This document shows positions 23,216-33,417 of a stretch of DNA of 64,000 nucleotides, piece after piece; within the stretch, counting starts at the first letter, position 1; each line of letters starts with the position of its first letter. The DNA comes from CBDESM01 sp965205165 (lineage in GTDB: Bacteria > Chloroflexota > Dehalococcoidia > Bin125), in assembly GCA_965205165.1 (NCBI GenBank), contig OZ242037.1, positions 1,674,001-1,738,000 of the forward strand. Reading direction: 5' to 3'. Under the pieces are notes generated by a model that was given only the letters and a program-made list of their open reading frames with translations, was not told where the DNA came from and made no database searches. A program made the position numbers and the translations under genes.

Positions 23216-26200
23216 GAAGACCAGCCCCAGCACCCCGTAGGCCCCGCCGATCGTGCCCCAGTCCGTCACCGTCACGAACGGCGGCACCAGCCCCTCGCCG
23301 GTCACGTCGAAGCCCACGAACTCCAGCATCATCACCCCCAGCTGCAGGCCGATCAGCGTGCCCAGCGCCATCGAGACCGCGATGATGAACAACTTCTCCA
23401 CCCCCACCACGATCAGCACCTGCGGCAGCGAGAAGCCCATCGTCCGCAGCACCGCGAACTCCCCCGCCTGCTGCTGCGCCGCCAGGATCGACGCCACCAG
23501 GAAGCCCAGCGCCGAGAGGATCACGATCGCGATGAACGTGATCAGCAGCAGCCCCTCCCAGCCCGCCGCAACCAGCGGATCCTCGTTCTGCAAGCGCCGC
23601 AGCTCCGCAGCGTCGTACGGCGTGTAGCGCCACGCCGCCCCCGCCGCGAGCGCCCTGTGCAGCGCCGGCAGCTGCTCCTCGTCCGAGATGCCCAGCCACA
23701 GCTCGTTCGGCGCGTACGCGTTCGTCGTCGCCGGATTCCGGTTCACCCGGTACGCGAAATATTCGCGGTTCACCACGATCAGCGACCGCCCGCTGTCCGG
23801 ATACCAGCTCGGGAACAGATCGAACTCCCCCGCGATCCGCACCCGGTGGAACGTGTTCGCCGTCGAGATCCCGATCTCGTCGCCGATCTGCAGCTCCGCG
23901 TCTTCCAAGTAGCGCCGGCTCGCGAGCACCGGGACCGGATCCTCCGGGCCGGCCGCGCGTACGCCGCGCGCCGCCGACCCGACCCGCGTCGTCCACGAGT
24001 AGCGCAGCGCCCGCTCGCCGCTGATCGCGTTCCCGCTCGTCAGCCGCGCCGAATCCGGCAGCGGCTCCCGCCGGCTCTCCGTGAACACCACCCAGCGCCC
24101 GTCCTCCTCGAAATCCTCGATCACCACGGCGTCCGTGAAACCCGGATTCGGTCCCTCATCCTCGCCCCCGCCTTCCAGCACCGGGCTCAGGTACGGCTGC
24201 TCGTCCTCCAGCTCGCCCGGCTGGTCCCCCGTCGCGCTCCACGACATCTGATCCCACACCACCGCGCCGCTGAACACGTTGAACCCGCCCGGCCGCAGCG
24301 CGAACGCATGCACCCGCCACGGCCCGGCCTGCGGCTCCGGCCCCGACCGCAGGTTCCCGCGCAGGAACCGCCAGCCGCTCGGATTCTGCCCCCCGCCGAA
24401 CCCCCGCACCGGCGGCAGCCCCGCCAGATCGAGATCGCGGATCCGCCCCAGCCCGTCCTCGATCCGGATGAACGGCGTCAGCCCGCCGCGCGATTCGCCG
24501 AGCCAGATCCACATCCCCACGTGCGTCGCCTCGGCCGGAATTATGGGCAGATCGACGTCGAGCGGCGGCGCCTCCAGCGCCGCCAGCATCGCGCTGATGT
24601 CCTCCGCCGCGAAATCGCCGCGGTACCAGAGCGCCTCCCCGAACGTCTCCGGCTCCACCGCCAGCACCGTCGAATGGATGATGTTGAACTGCCCCCGCGC
24701 GCTGCTCGCGTTCACCCGCGCCGCCGCCGATGCCGTCTCCACCCCCGGCAGGCCCTCCACGTCCGCCAGCAGCATCTGCGCCGACGCCCCGCTCGCGCGG
24801 ATGTCGGCCAGGCGCAGCGCCGCCCCCGCCTCGTACGACGCCCGATCATCGAACGAGCGCGACAGCGTCGCCCCGAACGTCCCCCCGAACATGCCCAGGC
24901 TGGTCGCCATGATCAGCAGCAGCGCCAGCCGCCCCGGCTGCAGCGGCGCGCGCGTCAGGTGCCACAGCGCCACCTGCAGCGACGCCCCGCCCAAGCGCCC
25001 CGCGATCCAGGCGGCCCCGCGCAGCAGCAGCGGAAACAGCCGCAGGAACACCACCGCCACCGTCACCACGAACACCGCCGGCGCGATCATCAGCAGCGGA
25101 TCCTGATCCAGACCCCCGAACAGGTCCTCCGTCACCAGCGAGCCCGACTGCTGCAGCTGGAAGAACAACAGCGCCCCCACGCCGACCACGACCAAGTCCA
25201 GGTAGTACCGCTGGAACGCCGGCCGATCCTGCGGCCGCGACGACGCCCGCGCGTAGCGCACCACCGTCGCCCGGTTCGAGCGCCAAGCCGGCCACATCAC
25301 CGCGATGAACGACAGCGCCGCCCCGATCCCGGCCCACATGTACGCCTCCCAGGTCAGCTCCGCCGTCAGCCGCGCCCCGCCCGTGATCCCCTCGAACGGC
25401 CCCGTGAAGCCCAGCAGCGCGATCGCCTCCCGCGCCAGAATCGGCCCCACCCCGACCGCCAGCCCGACCAGCAGCACCCCCTCCAGCGCCGAGATGCTCA
25501 AGATGTGCCCCAGCCCCGCGCCGCGGCTCTTCAGCAACGCCACCTCCGGCCCCTGCCGTTCCACCACCATCGTCGACACCAGCACCAGATAGAACAGCAC
25601 GATCCCCACGATCTGCAGCGTCAGCACCAGCAGCGGCACCGACGAAAAGAACTCCTTGTTCTGGAATTCGTTCAGCACGTTCACGATCTCGGTCTCGATC
25701 CGCGTCCGCTCCACCTCCGCCGACACCGCCGTGATCATCCGCCGGAACCGCGCCGCTGCCAGCGGCGCGTCGTCGAAGCGGAACGCCGAGCGGTCCACCA
25801 GCGCATGCACCTGCAAGCGCGCCCGCAGCCCCGGCAGGAACCCGCCCATCGCCTCCACGATCGTCCCCTGCGGCGCGAAGAACGCGTACGCGTCCGTCCG
25901 CGCCTCGGGCACCCGGAAGTGATCCGTCCGCCCCGCCCACCAGCGATCCGAATAGTCCAGCGGCTCGACCAGCCCCACCAGCTCGATCGTGATCGGCCGC
26001 GCATCGTCCCTCCAGGAGGCGTGGATCTCCCGCCGCTCGCCCAGCTCGAACCCGCCCGCCTCCGCCGCCGCGGCGCCCATCGACACTTCGATCACCGGCG
26101 GCTCGCCGTCGTCCGCGGAGGCCGCCGGCGCGGCGTCCGGCATCCGCCCGCTGACCAGCCGGATCTGCTCCTCCACCCCCCCGAACCACAGCACCCGCGC

Positions 26201-26635
26201 CCGATCCCGCGGATCCTGCTCCGGCACCGTCCCGCCCGGCTCGGTCATGAAGAAAGTCGCCGACGTCAGCGACCGATTCGTCTCCGACAGGTAGCGGTTG
26301 ATCGAGCGGAACCGCCGATCCACCACCTCGAACGTCTCATCCGCCGCGTCCCGCGCCAGCGGATGCGCCGAGTTCAGCACCCGGACGTCGAGATCGCCGT
26401 CCGCCGCCCGCGACAGGTCCGATTGCAGGCCCAGCTCGCGCAGCGAGTCGCGGTAGATCGCAGTCGACGACATCAGCGCGACCGCGAGGATCACGCCGAT
26501 CGCCACCGCCGCCATCAGCCGCTTGTTGCCGCCCAGCCGCCGCAGCGCGATCCGCAGCGCCGCCGGCAGCGCCTGCAAGCCCGCGAGCACGCCGCGCCTC
26601 CGGCCGCCGTCCTTGCCTGTCGGGGGCGCTTCCAT
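23138..26635 (-). CDS. giant FtsX/MacB-type ABC permease-like membrane protein A
   Basis: A 1165-residue protein with two FtsX-type modules. Membrane helices: one near 40-60 (LMAAVAIGVILAVALM), a cluster in the middle (LLVLTLQIVGIVLFYLVLVS, ISALEGVLLVGLAVGVG, WAGIGAALSFIAVMWPAW, then several more), and three at the C-terminus (ITFIAIVILSALGFLVASIL, VLIVVGVEKLFIIAVSMALG, YGVLGLVFLSAIAVIVALYM). Large extracytoplasmic domains separate them; the second contains LWYRGDF and VIEDFEEDG, both shared with the divergent partner at 26807. FtsX proteins normally need an ATPase, and none is encoded nearby. It may act in lipid or lipoprotein transport or cell-envelope signalling with its partner. Confidence 0.85.
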   Translation of the reverse strand: MEAPPTGKDGGRRRGVLAGLQALPAALRIALRRLGGNKRLMAAVAIGVILAVALMSSTAIYRDSLRELGLQSDLSRAADGDLDVRVLNSAHPLARDAADETFEVVDRRFRSINRYLSETNRSLTSATFFMTEPGGTVPEQDPRDRARVLWFGGVEEQIRLVSGRMPDAAPAASADDGEPPVIEVSMGAAAAEAGGFELGERREIHASWRDDARPITIELVGLVEPLDYSDRWWAGRTDHFRVPEARTDAYAFFAPQGTIVEAMGGFLPGLRARLQVHALVDRSAFRFDDAPLAAARFRRMITAVSAEVERTRIETEIVNVLNEFQNKEFFSSVPLLVLTLQIVGIVLFYLVLVSTMVVERQGPEVALLKSRGAGLGHILSISALEGVLLVGLAVGVGPILAREAIALLGFTGPFEGITGGARLTAELTWEAYMWAGIGAALSFIAVMWPAWRSNRATVVRYARASSRPQDRPAFQRYYLDLVVVGVGALLFFQLQQSGSLVTEDLFGGLDQDPLLMIAPAVFVVTVAVVFLRLFPLLLRGAAWIAGRLGGASLQVALWHLTRAPLQPGRLALLLIMATSLGMFGGTFGATLSRSFDDRASYEAGAALRLADIRASGASAQMLLADVEGLPGVETASAAARVNASSARGQFNIIHSTVLAVEPETFGEALWYRGDFAAEDISAMLAALEAPPLDVDLPIIPAEATHVGMWIWLGESRGGLTPFIRIEDGLGRIRDLDLAGLPPVRGFGGGQNPSGWRFLRGNLRSGPEPQAGPWRVHAFALRPGGFNVFSGAVVWDQMSWSATGDQPGELEDEQPYLSPVLEGGGEDEGPNPGFTDAVVIEDFEEDGRWVVFTESRREPLPDSARLTSGNAISGERALRYSWTTRVGSAARGVRAAGPEDPVPVLASRRYLEDAELQIGDEIGISTANTFHRVRIAGEFDLFPSWYPDSGRSLIVVNREYFAYRVNRNPATTNAYAPNELWLGISDEEQLPALHRALAAGAAWRYTPYDAAELRRLQNEDPLVAAGWEGLLLITFIAIVILSALGFLVASILAAQQQAGEFAVLRTMGFSLPQVLIVVGVEKLFIIAVSMALGTLIGLQLGVMMLEFVGFDVTGEGLVPPFVTVTDWGTIGGAYGVLGLVFLSAIAVIVALYMRMAIGQVLRIGAD

Positions 26636-26806
26636 CTCGCGGGGCCGGCTCCCATGCGGCGGAACCTCGCGGAACCGCGCCCTGTCCGTGCTGCCTGATC
26701 TGCGCTGCTCGCGACTGGTCGTAGGCTACAGGCCGTTGCCCGGCGCGCCGCCCGCCGGGCCCGCCCGCCCATGCGGGCGACGAGGGGACGCGAGGCGCAG
26801 CCGCCC

Positions 26807-29800
26807 ATGGAAACCACCGCGGCCGTTCTCGGCATCGTCTGGCGGCGCATGCGCGACAGCTGGCGCATCCAACTCGTCATCGCCGCGGGCATCCTCGTCT
26901 CGGCCATCCTCATGGCCGCCACCTCCATCTACACCCGCGCCGTCTCCGACCTCTCCCTCACCGTCACCCTCCGCAACCAGCTCGAAGACCGCCGCCAGCT
27001 CTTCGTCAACTCCGACGGCGTCCTTGCCAGCGCCTCCTCGGCCTCCGTCGGCCGCTTCGTCGAGGACACCCTCGTCCGACGCTGGGGCCCGCTCGAAACC
27101 GACCGCCGCCTCTTCCAGCGCTCCGTCGACCTGTCCGCCGACGTCGAGCGCCGCCCCGGCTCCGTCCAGGACCCCTCCGTCTTCTTCGCCTCGCTCGACG
27201 GCGCTCGCGCCAACCTCGAAATCGCCGCCGGCGCATTCCCAAGCCCGCCCGTGCTCGATCTCGATGGGCGCATCGCCGGCCCCGTGCCCGTCGCCGTCCC
27301 CGCCGTCGTCGCCGCCTCCTTCGGCCTCGAGCCCGGCGACGCCTTCCGCATCATCGACGAGTTCGACGAATGCGACCGCGAACCCCCGCCCCCGCCCGGC
27401 GGCCCGCCGCCGCCCGAACGCCCACCGTGCAGCCCCACCCTGCGCGTCTCCCGCACCGTCGAAGTCCGCGTCGACGCCGTCGTGCGGCCTGATGACGCCG
27501 GATCCGACTACTGGCGCAGGCTCCCCCGCGAAATCGTCAACCCCGTCTTCGTCGGTGGGCCGCGCCAGAACAGCATCCCCCTGATCGTCGACCCGCAGGC
27601 CATGAACGGCTCCATCGCCTCCGTCCTCGGCGGCTACGCGCTCACCCGCTCCTGGACCTCCGAACTCGACACCGACCAGCTCAACGTCGCCAACCTGCCC
27701 GACGCGCAGCAGACCTTCGACCTGCTCCGCTCTGACGTCGCCAGCGTCGGCGCGACCTCCTACAGCCCCATCGAAAACCGCCTCGACTCCTTCGAGCGCG
27801 AGCTCTCCTTCACCCGCGCCCCCATCCTCCTGCTCCTTGCCCAAGTCGTCGGCATCGCCCTCTTCTACGTCGTAATCGTCTCTGGCGTCCTCGTCTCCGA
27901 GCGCCGCGAGGAGCTCTTCTCCCTCCGCAGCCGCGGCGCATCGCTCCGCCAGGTCCTCGGCTCGACCGCCATCGAGGGCCTTTTCCTCGCGCTCGTCTCC
28001 GCGGCTGCCGGGCCCTTCCTCGCGGCCGGCGCGATCGCCCTGCTCGGCTACACCGGCGTCTTCAGCGACCTCACTGGCGGCGATGCGATCGGCGTCACGC
28101 TCACCGCCGACGCCTTCCTGCTCGCCGCCGCCGGCGCGGCCGCGGCCGCCGCCTTCATGCTCGTCCCCCTCTGGGCCGCCTCGCGCACCAAAGTCCTGGC
28201 CGAGCGCCTCAAGGCCGCCGCAGGCGCCTCCACCGCCGTCAACGCGCTCCAGCGCTACTACCTCGACATCGCCCTCGTCTTCGTCGCCGCCGGCCTCATC
28301 TTCGAGGCCGACCTGCGCGGCACCGTCTTCGAGCGCAACTCCGTCGGCGGCCTCTCCGCCGACCCGCTCCTGCTCAGCACCCCGATGCTCTTCGCCCTCG
28401 CCGCCGCGCTCGTCATCATGCGCATCCTCCCTTGGTTCTACCGCATCGCCGCCTGGATCTCCTACGACCGCGCCCCGCTCCCCGTCGCCGCCACCCTCCG
28501 CTACGTCGCCCGCACCGTCGGCCCCTCCGCCCGCCTCACCATCCTGCTCATGCTCGGCGCCGCCCTCGGCACCTTCGCCGCCTCCTGGTCCGGCACCGTC
28601 GACCGCTCCCTCGCCGAACGCATCCAGTACGAGACCGGCGTCGAGGTCCACGCGCTCCTCGGCGAGGGCTCGTACTCCTCCGTCATCTCCGTCCAGGATC
28701 GGCTCGGCGTCATCGAAGGCGTCCAGCGCATCGAAGCCGCCCGCCGCGATTCCGTTTCCGCCGGCCGCTCCGCCGGCGATTCCGTCAGCGTCGGACTGCT
28801 CGCCATCGACCCCGCCGCCGCCCGCGACATGCTCTGGTACCGCGGCGACTTCTCCGAACTCTCCTACGAGGAACTGCTCGACGCGATCGACGCCCCGCCC
28901 GTCGGCCGCGGCGTCCCCATCCCCGAAGACACCGTGACCATCCGCGTCTGGGTCGACGTCGCCCCCGGCGATGCCGACCAGACCCTCTGGCTCCGCATCC
29001 GCGACGGCCGCGGCCTCTACCGCACCGCCGGCGGCATCCCCATGCCCGCGCCCGGATCCGGCTGGACCCCCGTCGACGTCGAATTCGCCGCCCAAATCCC
29101 CGGCGGCGGCGCGGTCCCGCCCTTCACCCTCCACTCAATCCAATTCTCCGAGCCCTACGGCATCTTCGTCGCCGAACCGGTCGTCGTCCGCTTCGACGCC
29201 GTCACCGCCATCGACGCCGACGGGCGCGGCCTCGTCATCGAGGACTTCGAGGATCGCGGCTGGATCCGCTACGTCCAGCGCCGCGCCGTGGCCGACGCCG
29301 TCGCCTTCGAACAGCCCGACGACGCGATCAGCGGCGGCCATGTCCTCGCCTTCGAACCCGGCGTCGGCCAGAGCCCCGGCCGCCGCGGCGTCCACTACGC
29401 CGACCCCTCGCTCTGCTCCCGCACCCGCTGCGAAATTCCAGCCATCGTCAGCGAAAGCTTCGCCTCCCAGCAGCGCCTCGACCCCGGCGATCGCTTCATC
29501 ATCCGCCTCGATTCCACCATCGTCAGCGCCCGCGTCGCCGCCGTCGTCCCGCTCTTCCCCACCCTGCGGCCCGACGAGCGCCCCTTCATCGTCGTCGACT
29601 ACGACGCGCTCTTCCACATGGACGCCGTCAACAACCTCCGCGCCGGCGCGGTGCCCACCGAAGCCTGGATCGACCTCTCGCAGGACCCCGATATCCGCGC
29701 CGCCGCTCTGGCCGAACTCGGCAGCGCCCGCAATTCCGTCACCGGCATCCGCGACCTCGACGATCAGCTCTTCGAGTCCGGCCGCGATCCCCTCACCACC

Positions 29801-30226
29801 GCCGGCGGCTCCGGCATCCTGCTCGTCGCCTTCGTCGCCATCACCGTCCTGCTCGCCCTCGCCTTCCTCGTCTCCATGGCCGTCGCCGCCCGCCAGCGCC
29901 GGCTCGAAATGGCACTCCTCCGCACCATGGGCCTCTCCCGCTGGGCCATCCTCCTCCAGCTCCTGCTCGAATACGCCATCGTCGTCGGCGCCGGCCTCGC
30001 CCTCGGCGTCCTGCTCGGCAACCGCATCTCCATCCTCCTGCTCGGCTACCTCGAAATCGACATCCAGGGCCGTGTCGTCCTCCCCCCCTTCGTCGTCGAA
30101 ACCGACTGGCTCGTGCTCGGCATCAGCTTCGGCGCGCTCGCCGCCGTGCTCATCGTCGGCGTCTTCGCCACCTGGCGCTGGTTCCTCCGCCTCGAACTCA
30201 GCCGCGAGCTCCGCCTCACCAACTGA
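26807..30226 (+). CDS. giant FtsX/MacB-type ABC permease-like membrane protein B
   Basis: An 1139-residue relative of the divergent 23138-26635 protein, with the same architecture: one N-terminal helix (QLVIAAGILVSAILMAAT), an extracytoplasmic domain with a Pro-rich loop (PPPPPGGPPPPE), a mid cluster starting ILLLLAQVVGIALFYVVIV, a second large outer domain containing LWYRGDF and VIEDFEDRG, and three terminal helices including LLVAFVAITVLLALAFLVSM. The conserved DFE module with a beta-sandwich-like pattern may bind a ligand. ATG 26807 was chosen (GAGG 11 bp upstream) over ATG 26771. Paired head-to-head genes of equal size suggest a heterodimer. Confidence 0.85.
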   Translation: METTAAVLGIVWRRMRDSWRIQLVIAAGILVSAILMAATSIYTRAVSDLSLTVTLRNQLEDRRQLFVNSDGVLASASSASVGRFVEDTLVRRWGPLETDRRLFQRSVDLSADVERRPGSVQDPSVFFASLDGARANLEIAAGAFPSPPVLDLDGRIAGPVPVAVPAVVAASFGLEPGDAFRIIDEFDECDREPPPPPGGPPPPERPPCSPTLRVSRTVEVRVDAVVRPDDAGSDYWRRLPREIVNPVFVGGPRQNSIPLIVDPQAMNGSIASVLGGYALTRSWTSELDTDQLNVANLPDAQQTFDLLRSDVASVGATSYSPIENRLDSFERELSFTRAPILLLLAQVVGIALFYVVIVSGVLVSERREELFSLRSRGASLRQVLGSTAIEGLFLALVSAAAGPFLAAGAIALLGYTGVFSDLTGGDAIGVTLTADAFLLAAAGAAAAAAFMLVPLWAASRTKVLAERLKAAAGASTAVNALQRYYLDIALVFVAAGLIFEADLRGTVFERNSVGGLSADPLLLSTPMLFALAAALVIMRILPWFYRIAAWISYDRAPLPVAATLRYVARTVGPSARLTILLMLGAALGTFAASWSGTVDRSLAERIQYETGVEVHALLGEGSYSSVISVQDRLGVIEGVQRIEAARRDSVSAGRSAGDSVSVGLLAIDPAAARDMLWYRGDFSELSYEELLDAIDAPPVGRGVPIPEDTVTIRVWVDVAPGDADQTLWLRIRDGRGLYRTAGGIPMPAPGSGWTPVDVEFAAQIPGGGAVPPFTLHSIQFSEPYGIFVAEPVVVRFDAVTAIDADGRGLVIEDFEDRGWIRYVQRRAVADAVAFEQPDDAISGGHVLAFEPGVGQSPGRRGVHYADPSLCSRTRCEIPAIVSESFASQQRLDPGDRFIIRLDSTIVSARVAAVVPLFPTLRPDERPFIVVDYDALFHMDAVNNLRAGAVPTEAWIDLSQDPDIRAAALAELGSARNSVTGIRDLDDQLFESGRDPLTTAGGSGILLVAFVAITVLLALAFLVSMAVAARQRRLEMALLRTMGLSRWAILLQLLLEYAIVVGAGLALGVLLGNRISILLLGYLEIDIQGRVVLPPFVVETDWLVLGISFGALAAVLIVGVFATWRWFLRLELSRELRLTN

Positions 30227-30241
30227 CCCGCGCCGCCAGCC

Positions 30242-31588
30242 CTACCCGCGGTTCGCCGACGCCCGCCCCGTCTCCGCGATCAGCTGCCGCCAACCCCACG
30301 CCGCCGCCACCGACGGCATCAGCTCCGCGATCCCCCCGTGCCGAACGATCGCCCGCACCCGCGGCAGCCCGATCATCGCCAGCACCATCGCGATCGCGAA
30401 CAGCAGACCCGGGAACACCAGCAGCGGACGAATGCTGATGTAGTCCGCCGCCAGCCCGTTCGCCAGGATCATCACCGCCATGATCCCCCCCGCGAACATC
30501 GCGTACAGGCTCATCACCCGCCCCCGGATCGCGTCCGGCACCACCTGCTGGATCATCACGCTCGTCAGCGCCATGAACATCGCCTGGCTCGAACCCGCGA
30601 TGACCCCCCCGACGATCGCCACCGGCAGCGTCTGCGCGAACCCCAGCAGCACCAGCGAACCGCCCGATCCGATCCCCACGATCAGCAGCAGCCGCCCCCG
30701 GATCGCCCCCGCCGGCAGCATCGACAGCGCCACCGTCGACGCCAGCGCTCCGCCCCCGATGCTCATCAGCAGGTACCCGTACTCCGTCGATCCCCCGCCG
30801 ATGATCCGATCCGCGTAGGCCGGCAGCAGCGAAAAGTCGAACGCCATCGTCAGCATGCAGTGCAGCGCCACCAGCACGATGATCAGCCGCACCGACGGCG
30901 TCTGCCCCAGGTACCGCAGCCCCTCGTTGATGTTCCGCCCCGCGCTCGTCAGCACCCCGCCCGTCGAGCCAGCGATCCCGCCCGTCGAACGCACCGAAAT
31001 CCGCGTCATCTGCCAGACCGACAGCGCCAGCAGGCAGCCCGCCGCCAGGAAGATCCAGCCCGCCCCCAGCTCGCTCAGCACCGGTCCCGCCACCGGCCCG
31101 ATCACCTTCGAGCCGAACTGCATCATCGACGCCAGCGTGATCGCGCTCAGCAGCGCCGCCTTCGCCACCGTGTTCGGCAGCAGCGCCATCTGCGCCGGCA
31201 TCTCCGCCGACCGGATGACCCCCGAAAACGCCGTGATCAGCACCAAATTCCACAGCGCGATCGTGCCCGTGAACGCCAGGACCATCAGCGCGAACGCCAT
31301 CAGGCACGCCCCCGCCCGGCAGAACATCACGATCCGCGCCCGGTCGAACCGGTCCGCCAGCGCCCCCCCGATCGGCGCCAGCACCCACGGCCCGATCGCC
31401 GCGAACGTCACGATCCCCGTCGCCGACGCGTTCCCCGAAATGTCGTACGCCAGCCAGCCCCGCGCCGTGATCAGCGCCCACAGCGAGATCGCCGACAGCC
31501 CCGCCGCGTAGAACAGCCGCCGGTAGTCCCGCGACTCCATCGCCGGGAACACCCGCAGCAGCCGTCCCGTCTCCGCCCGTTCGCTCAA
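30242..31588 (-). CDS. MFS transporter (EntS-like exporter)
   Basis: A 448-residue protein with about 12 membrane helices and the MFS loop GGALADRFDRARI between helices 2 and 3; MFS_3-type (enterobactin exporter-like) features include the ALLPNTVAKAALLSAITLASMM stretch and IRGRVMSLYAM in the second half. Likely an efflux pump of unknown substrate. The start is TTG at 31588 with GGGGGA upstream. It shares a 123-bp divergent promoter region with ilvD and converges on the FtsX gene with a 15-bp gap. Confidence 0.85.
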   Translation of the reverse strand: MSERAETGRLLRVFPAMESRDYRRLFYAAGLSAISLWALITARGWLAYDISGNASATGIVTFAAIGPWVLAPIGGALADRFDRARIVMFCRAGACLMAFALMVLAFTGTIALWNLVLITAFSGVIRSAEMPAQMALLPNTVAKAALLSAITLASMMQFGSKVIGPVAGPVLSELGAGWIFLAAGCLLALSVWQMTRISVRSTGGIAGSTGGVLTSAGRNINEGLRYLGQTPSVRLIIVLVALHCMLTMAFDFSLLPAYADRIIGGGSTEYGYLLMSIGGGALASTVALSMLPAGAIRGRLLLIVGIGSGGSLVLLGFAQTLPVAIVGGVIAGSSQAMFMALTSVMIQQVVPDAIRGRVMSLYAMFAGGIMAVMILANGLAADYISIRPLLVFPGLLFAIAMVLAMIGLPRVRAIVRHGGIAELMPSVAAAWGWRQLIAETGRASANRG

Positions 31589-31613
31589 GCCGTTCCCCCT
31601 CGCTCCGCGCCGA

Positions 31614-31619
31614 TGCTAC
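31614..31619 (-). promoter_or_regulatory. -10 box TAGCAT of the MFS gene
   Basis: Minus-strand TAGCAT, 25 bp before the TTG start; pairs with the ilvD -10 (31666-31671) in a divergent arrangement. Confidence 0.4.
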
Positions 31620-31665
31620 GCCTTTGCCCCGGCATCCGCCGCCCGACGCCTGGCGCCCGTCGCTT

Positions 31666-31671
31666 TACCCT
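31666..31671 (+). promoter_or_regulatory. -10 box TACCCT of ilvD
   Basis: TTTACCCTGCC, 40 bp before the ATG at 31712; identical hexamer to the GIY-YIG gene promoter. Confidence 0.4.
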
Positions 31672-31711
31672 GCCGCCTAGCCCGCCCGATCGCGACGATC
31701 CGGAGTCCGCA

Positions 31712-33388
31712 ATGCCCCTCGACCCCCGCCACCGCAGCAGCACCCTCGTCGACGGCCCCAACCGCGCCCCCGCGCGCTCCCAGCTCCACTCCGTCGGCTT
31801 CACCAACGACGACCTCCGCAAGCCACTCGTCATGGTCGCCCACTCCTGGATCGGCACCATGCCCTGCAACTTCTCGCACCGCGAGCTCGCCCAGGAAGTG
31901 ATGAAGGGCGTCCGCGAGGCCGGCGGCACCCCCATCGAGGTCAACACCGTCTCCATCTCCGACGGCATCACCATGGGCACCGAGGGCATGAAGGCCTCCC
32001 TCGTCTCCCGCGAGCTGATCACCGACTCCATCGAACTCTGCGCCATCGGCTACGCCTTCGACGCCGCCGTGATCATCTGCGGCTGCGACAAGACCATCCC
32101 CGCCGCCGCCATGGCCATGTCCCGCCTCGACATCCCCGCCGTCGCCCTCTACTCCGGCTCCATCGCCCCCGGCATCCACCACGACGGCCGCGACCTCACC
32201 ATCCAGGACGTCTTCGAAGCCGTCGGCCAGCACGCCGCCGGCTCCATCGACGACGACGAACTGGCCGCCATCGAGAACAACGCCTGCCCCGGCGCCGGCG
32301 CATGCGGCGCGCAGTACACCGCCAACACCATGGCCACCGTCCTCGAATTCCTCGGCCTTGCCCCGATGGGCTCCGGCACCGTCGGCGCGACCGACCCCCG
32401 CAAGCCCGCCGTCGCCCGCGGCATCGGCAACCTCGTCATGGACGTCCTCGACCGCGGCGTCCGCCCCAACGACCTGCTCACCAAGAACGCCTTCGAAAAC
32501 GGCATCGCCTGCGCCGCCTCCACCGGCGGCTCCACCAACGTCGTCCTCCACCTCCTCGCCCTCGCCCGCGAAGCCGGCATCGACCTCGGCATCGACGACT
32601 TCGACCGCGTCTCCGAGCGCACCCCCCTGATCGGCGACCTCCGCCCCGGCGGCCGCTACGTCGCCCTCGACATGGACCGCGCCGGCGGCACCCCCCTCCT
32701 CGCCAAGCGCCTGCTCGAACACGACCTCATCCACGGCGCCGAAATGACCGTCACCGGCAAGACCCTCGCCGAATCCGCCGCCGACGCCGGGGAAACCGAA
32801 GGCCAGGACGTCATCCTCCCCGTCGAACGCGCCCTCAAGCCCACCGGCGGCCTCGTCATCCTCAAGGGCTCCCTCGCCCCCCAAGGCGCAGTCGTCAAAG
32901 TCGCCGGCCACGAGCGCCAGCTCCACACCGGCCCCGCCCGCGTCTTCGAGCGCGAAGAAGACGCCATGGCAGCCGCCACCACCGGCCGAATCAACGAAGG
33001 CGACGTCGTCGTCATCCGCTACGAAGGCCCCAAAGGCGGCCCGGGCATGCGCGAAATGCTCGGCGTCACCGCCGCCCTCGTCGGCGCCGGCTTGGGCGAC
33101 TCCGTGGCCCTCCTCACCGACGGCCGCTTCAGCGGCGCAACCCGCGGCCTCATGATCGGCCACGTAGCCCCCGAAGCCGCCATCAACGGCCCCATCGCCC
33201 AAGTCCAAGAACACGACCAAATCACCATCGACATCCCCAACCGCCGCCTAGACCTCAACGTCCCCGCCCCCGAGCTCCAAGCCCGAAGGGAAACCTGGAC
33301 CCCCCCCGCCCCCAACTACGCCCGCGGCATCTTCGCCAAATACGCCGCCCAAGTCTCCGGCGCAGAACAAGGCGCCGTCACCAGCTGA
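31712..33388 (+). CDS. ilvD: dihydroxy-acid dehydratase
   Basis: A 558-residue IlvD, converting dihydroxy acids to 2-oxo acids in valine, isoleucine and leucine synthesis. Cluster cysteines are Cys52 (TMPCNFSHR), Cys125 (CGCDKTIP) and Cys198 (CPGAGACGA), as in [2Fe-2S] DHADs; the Mg and substrate regions NTVSISDGI, FENGI, STGGSTN and TDGRFSG are intact. GGAG lies before the ATG. No other ilv genes are adjacent. Third codon positions at its 3' end are almost exclusively C. Confidence 0.95.
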   Translation: MPLDPRHRSSTLVDGPNRAPARSQLHSVGFTNDDLRKPLVMVAHSWIGTMPCNFSHRELAQEVMKGVREAGGTPIEVNTVSISDGITMGTEGMKASLVSRELITDSIELCAIGYAFDAAVIICGCDKTIPAAAMAMSRLDIPAVALYSGSIAPGIHHDGRDLTIQDVFEAVGQHAAGSIDDDELAAIENNACPGAGACGAQYTANTMATVLEFLGLAPMGSGTVGATDPRKPAVARGIGNLVMDVLDRGVRPNDLLTKNAFENGIACAASTGGSTNVVLHLLALAREAGIDLGIDDFDRVSERTPLIGDLRPGGRYVALDMDRAGGTPLLAKRLLEHDLIHGAEMTVTGKTLAESAADAGETEGQDVILPVERALKPTGGLVILKGSLAPQGAVVKVAGHERQLHTGPARVFEREEDAMAAATTGRINEGDVVVIRYEGPKGGPGMREMLGVTAALVGAGLGDSVALLTDGRFSGATRGLMIGHVAPEAAINGPIAQVQEHDQITIDIPNRRLDLNVPAPELQARRETWTPPAPNYARGIFAKYAAQVSGAEQGAVTS

Positions 33389-33391
33389 CCG

Positions 33392-33400
33392 TGCTATGAT
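33392..33400 (+). promoter_or_regulatory. extended -10 TGCTATGAT driving the ATPase-PIN pair
   Basis: TGC followed by TATGAT, 18 bp before the ATG at 33418, with GGAG between. The GTGCTA start is shared with the promoter at 40918. Confidence 0.6.
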
Positions 33401-33417
33401 GGACACGGAGCCGCCCC

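Noticed and set aside
26726..29134. An 802-codon minus-strand frame inside the FtsX gene
   Set aside because: Mostly Gly/Glu/Ala repeats mirroring the C-rich codons of the opposite gene.
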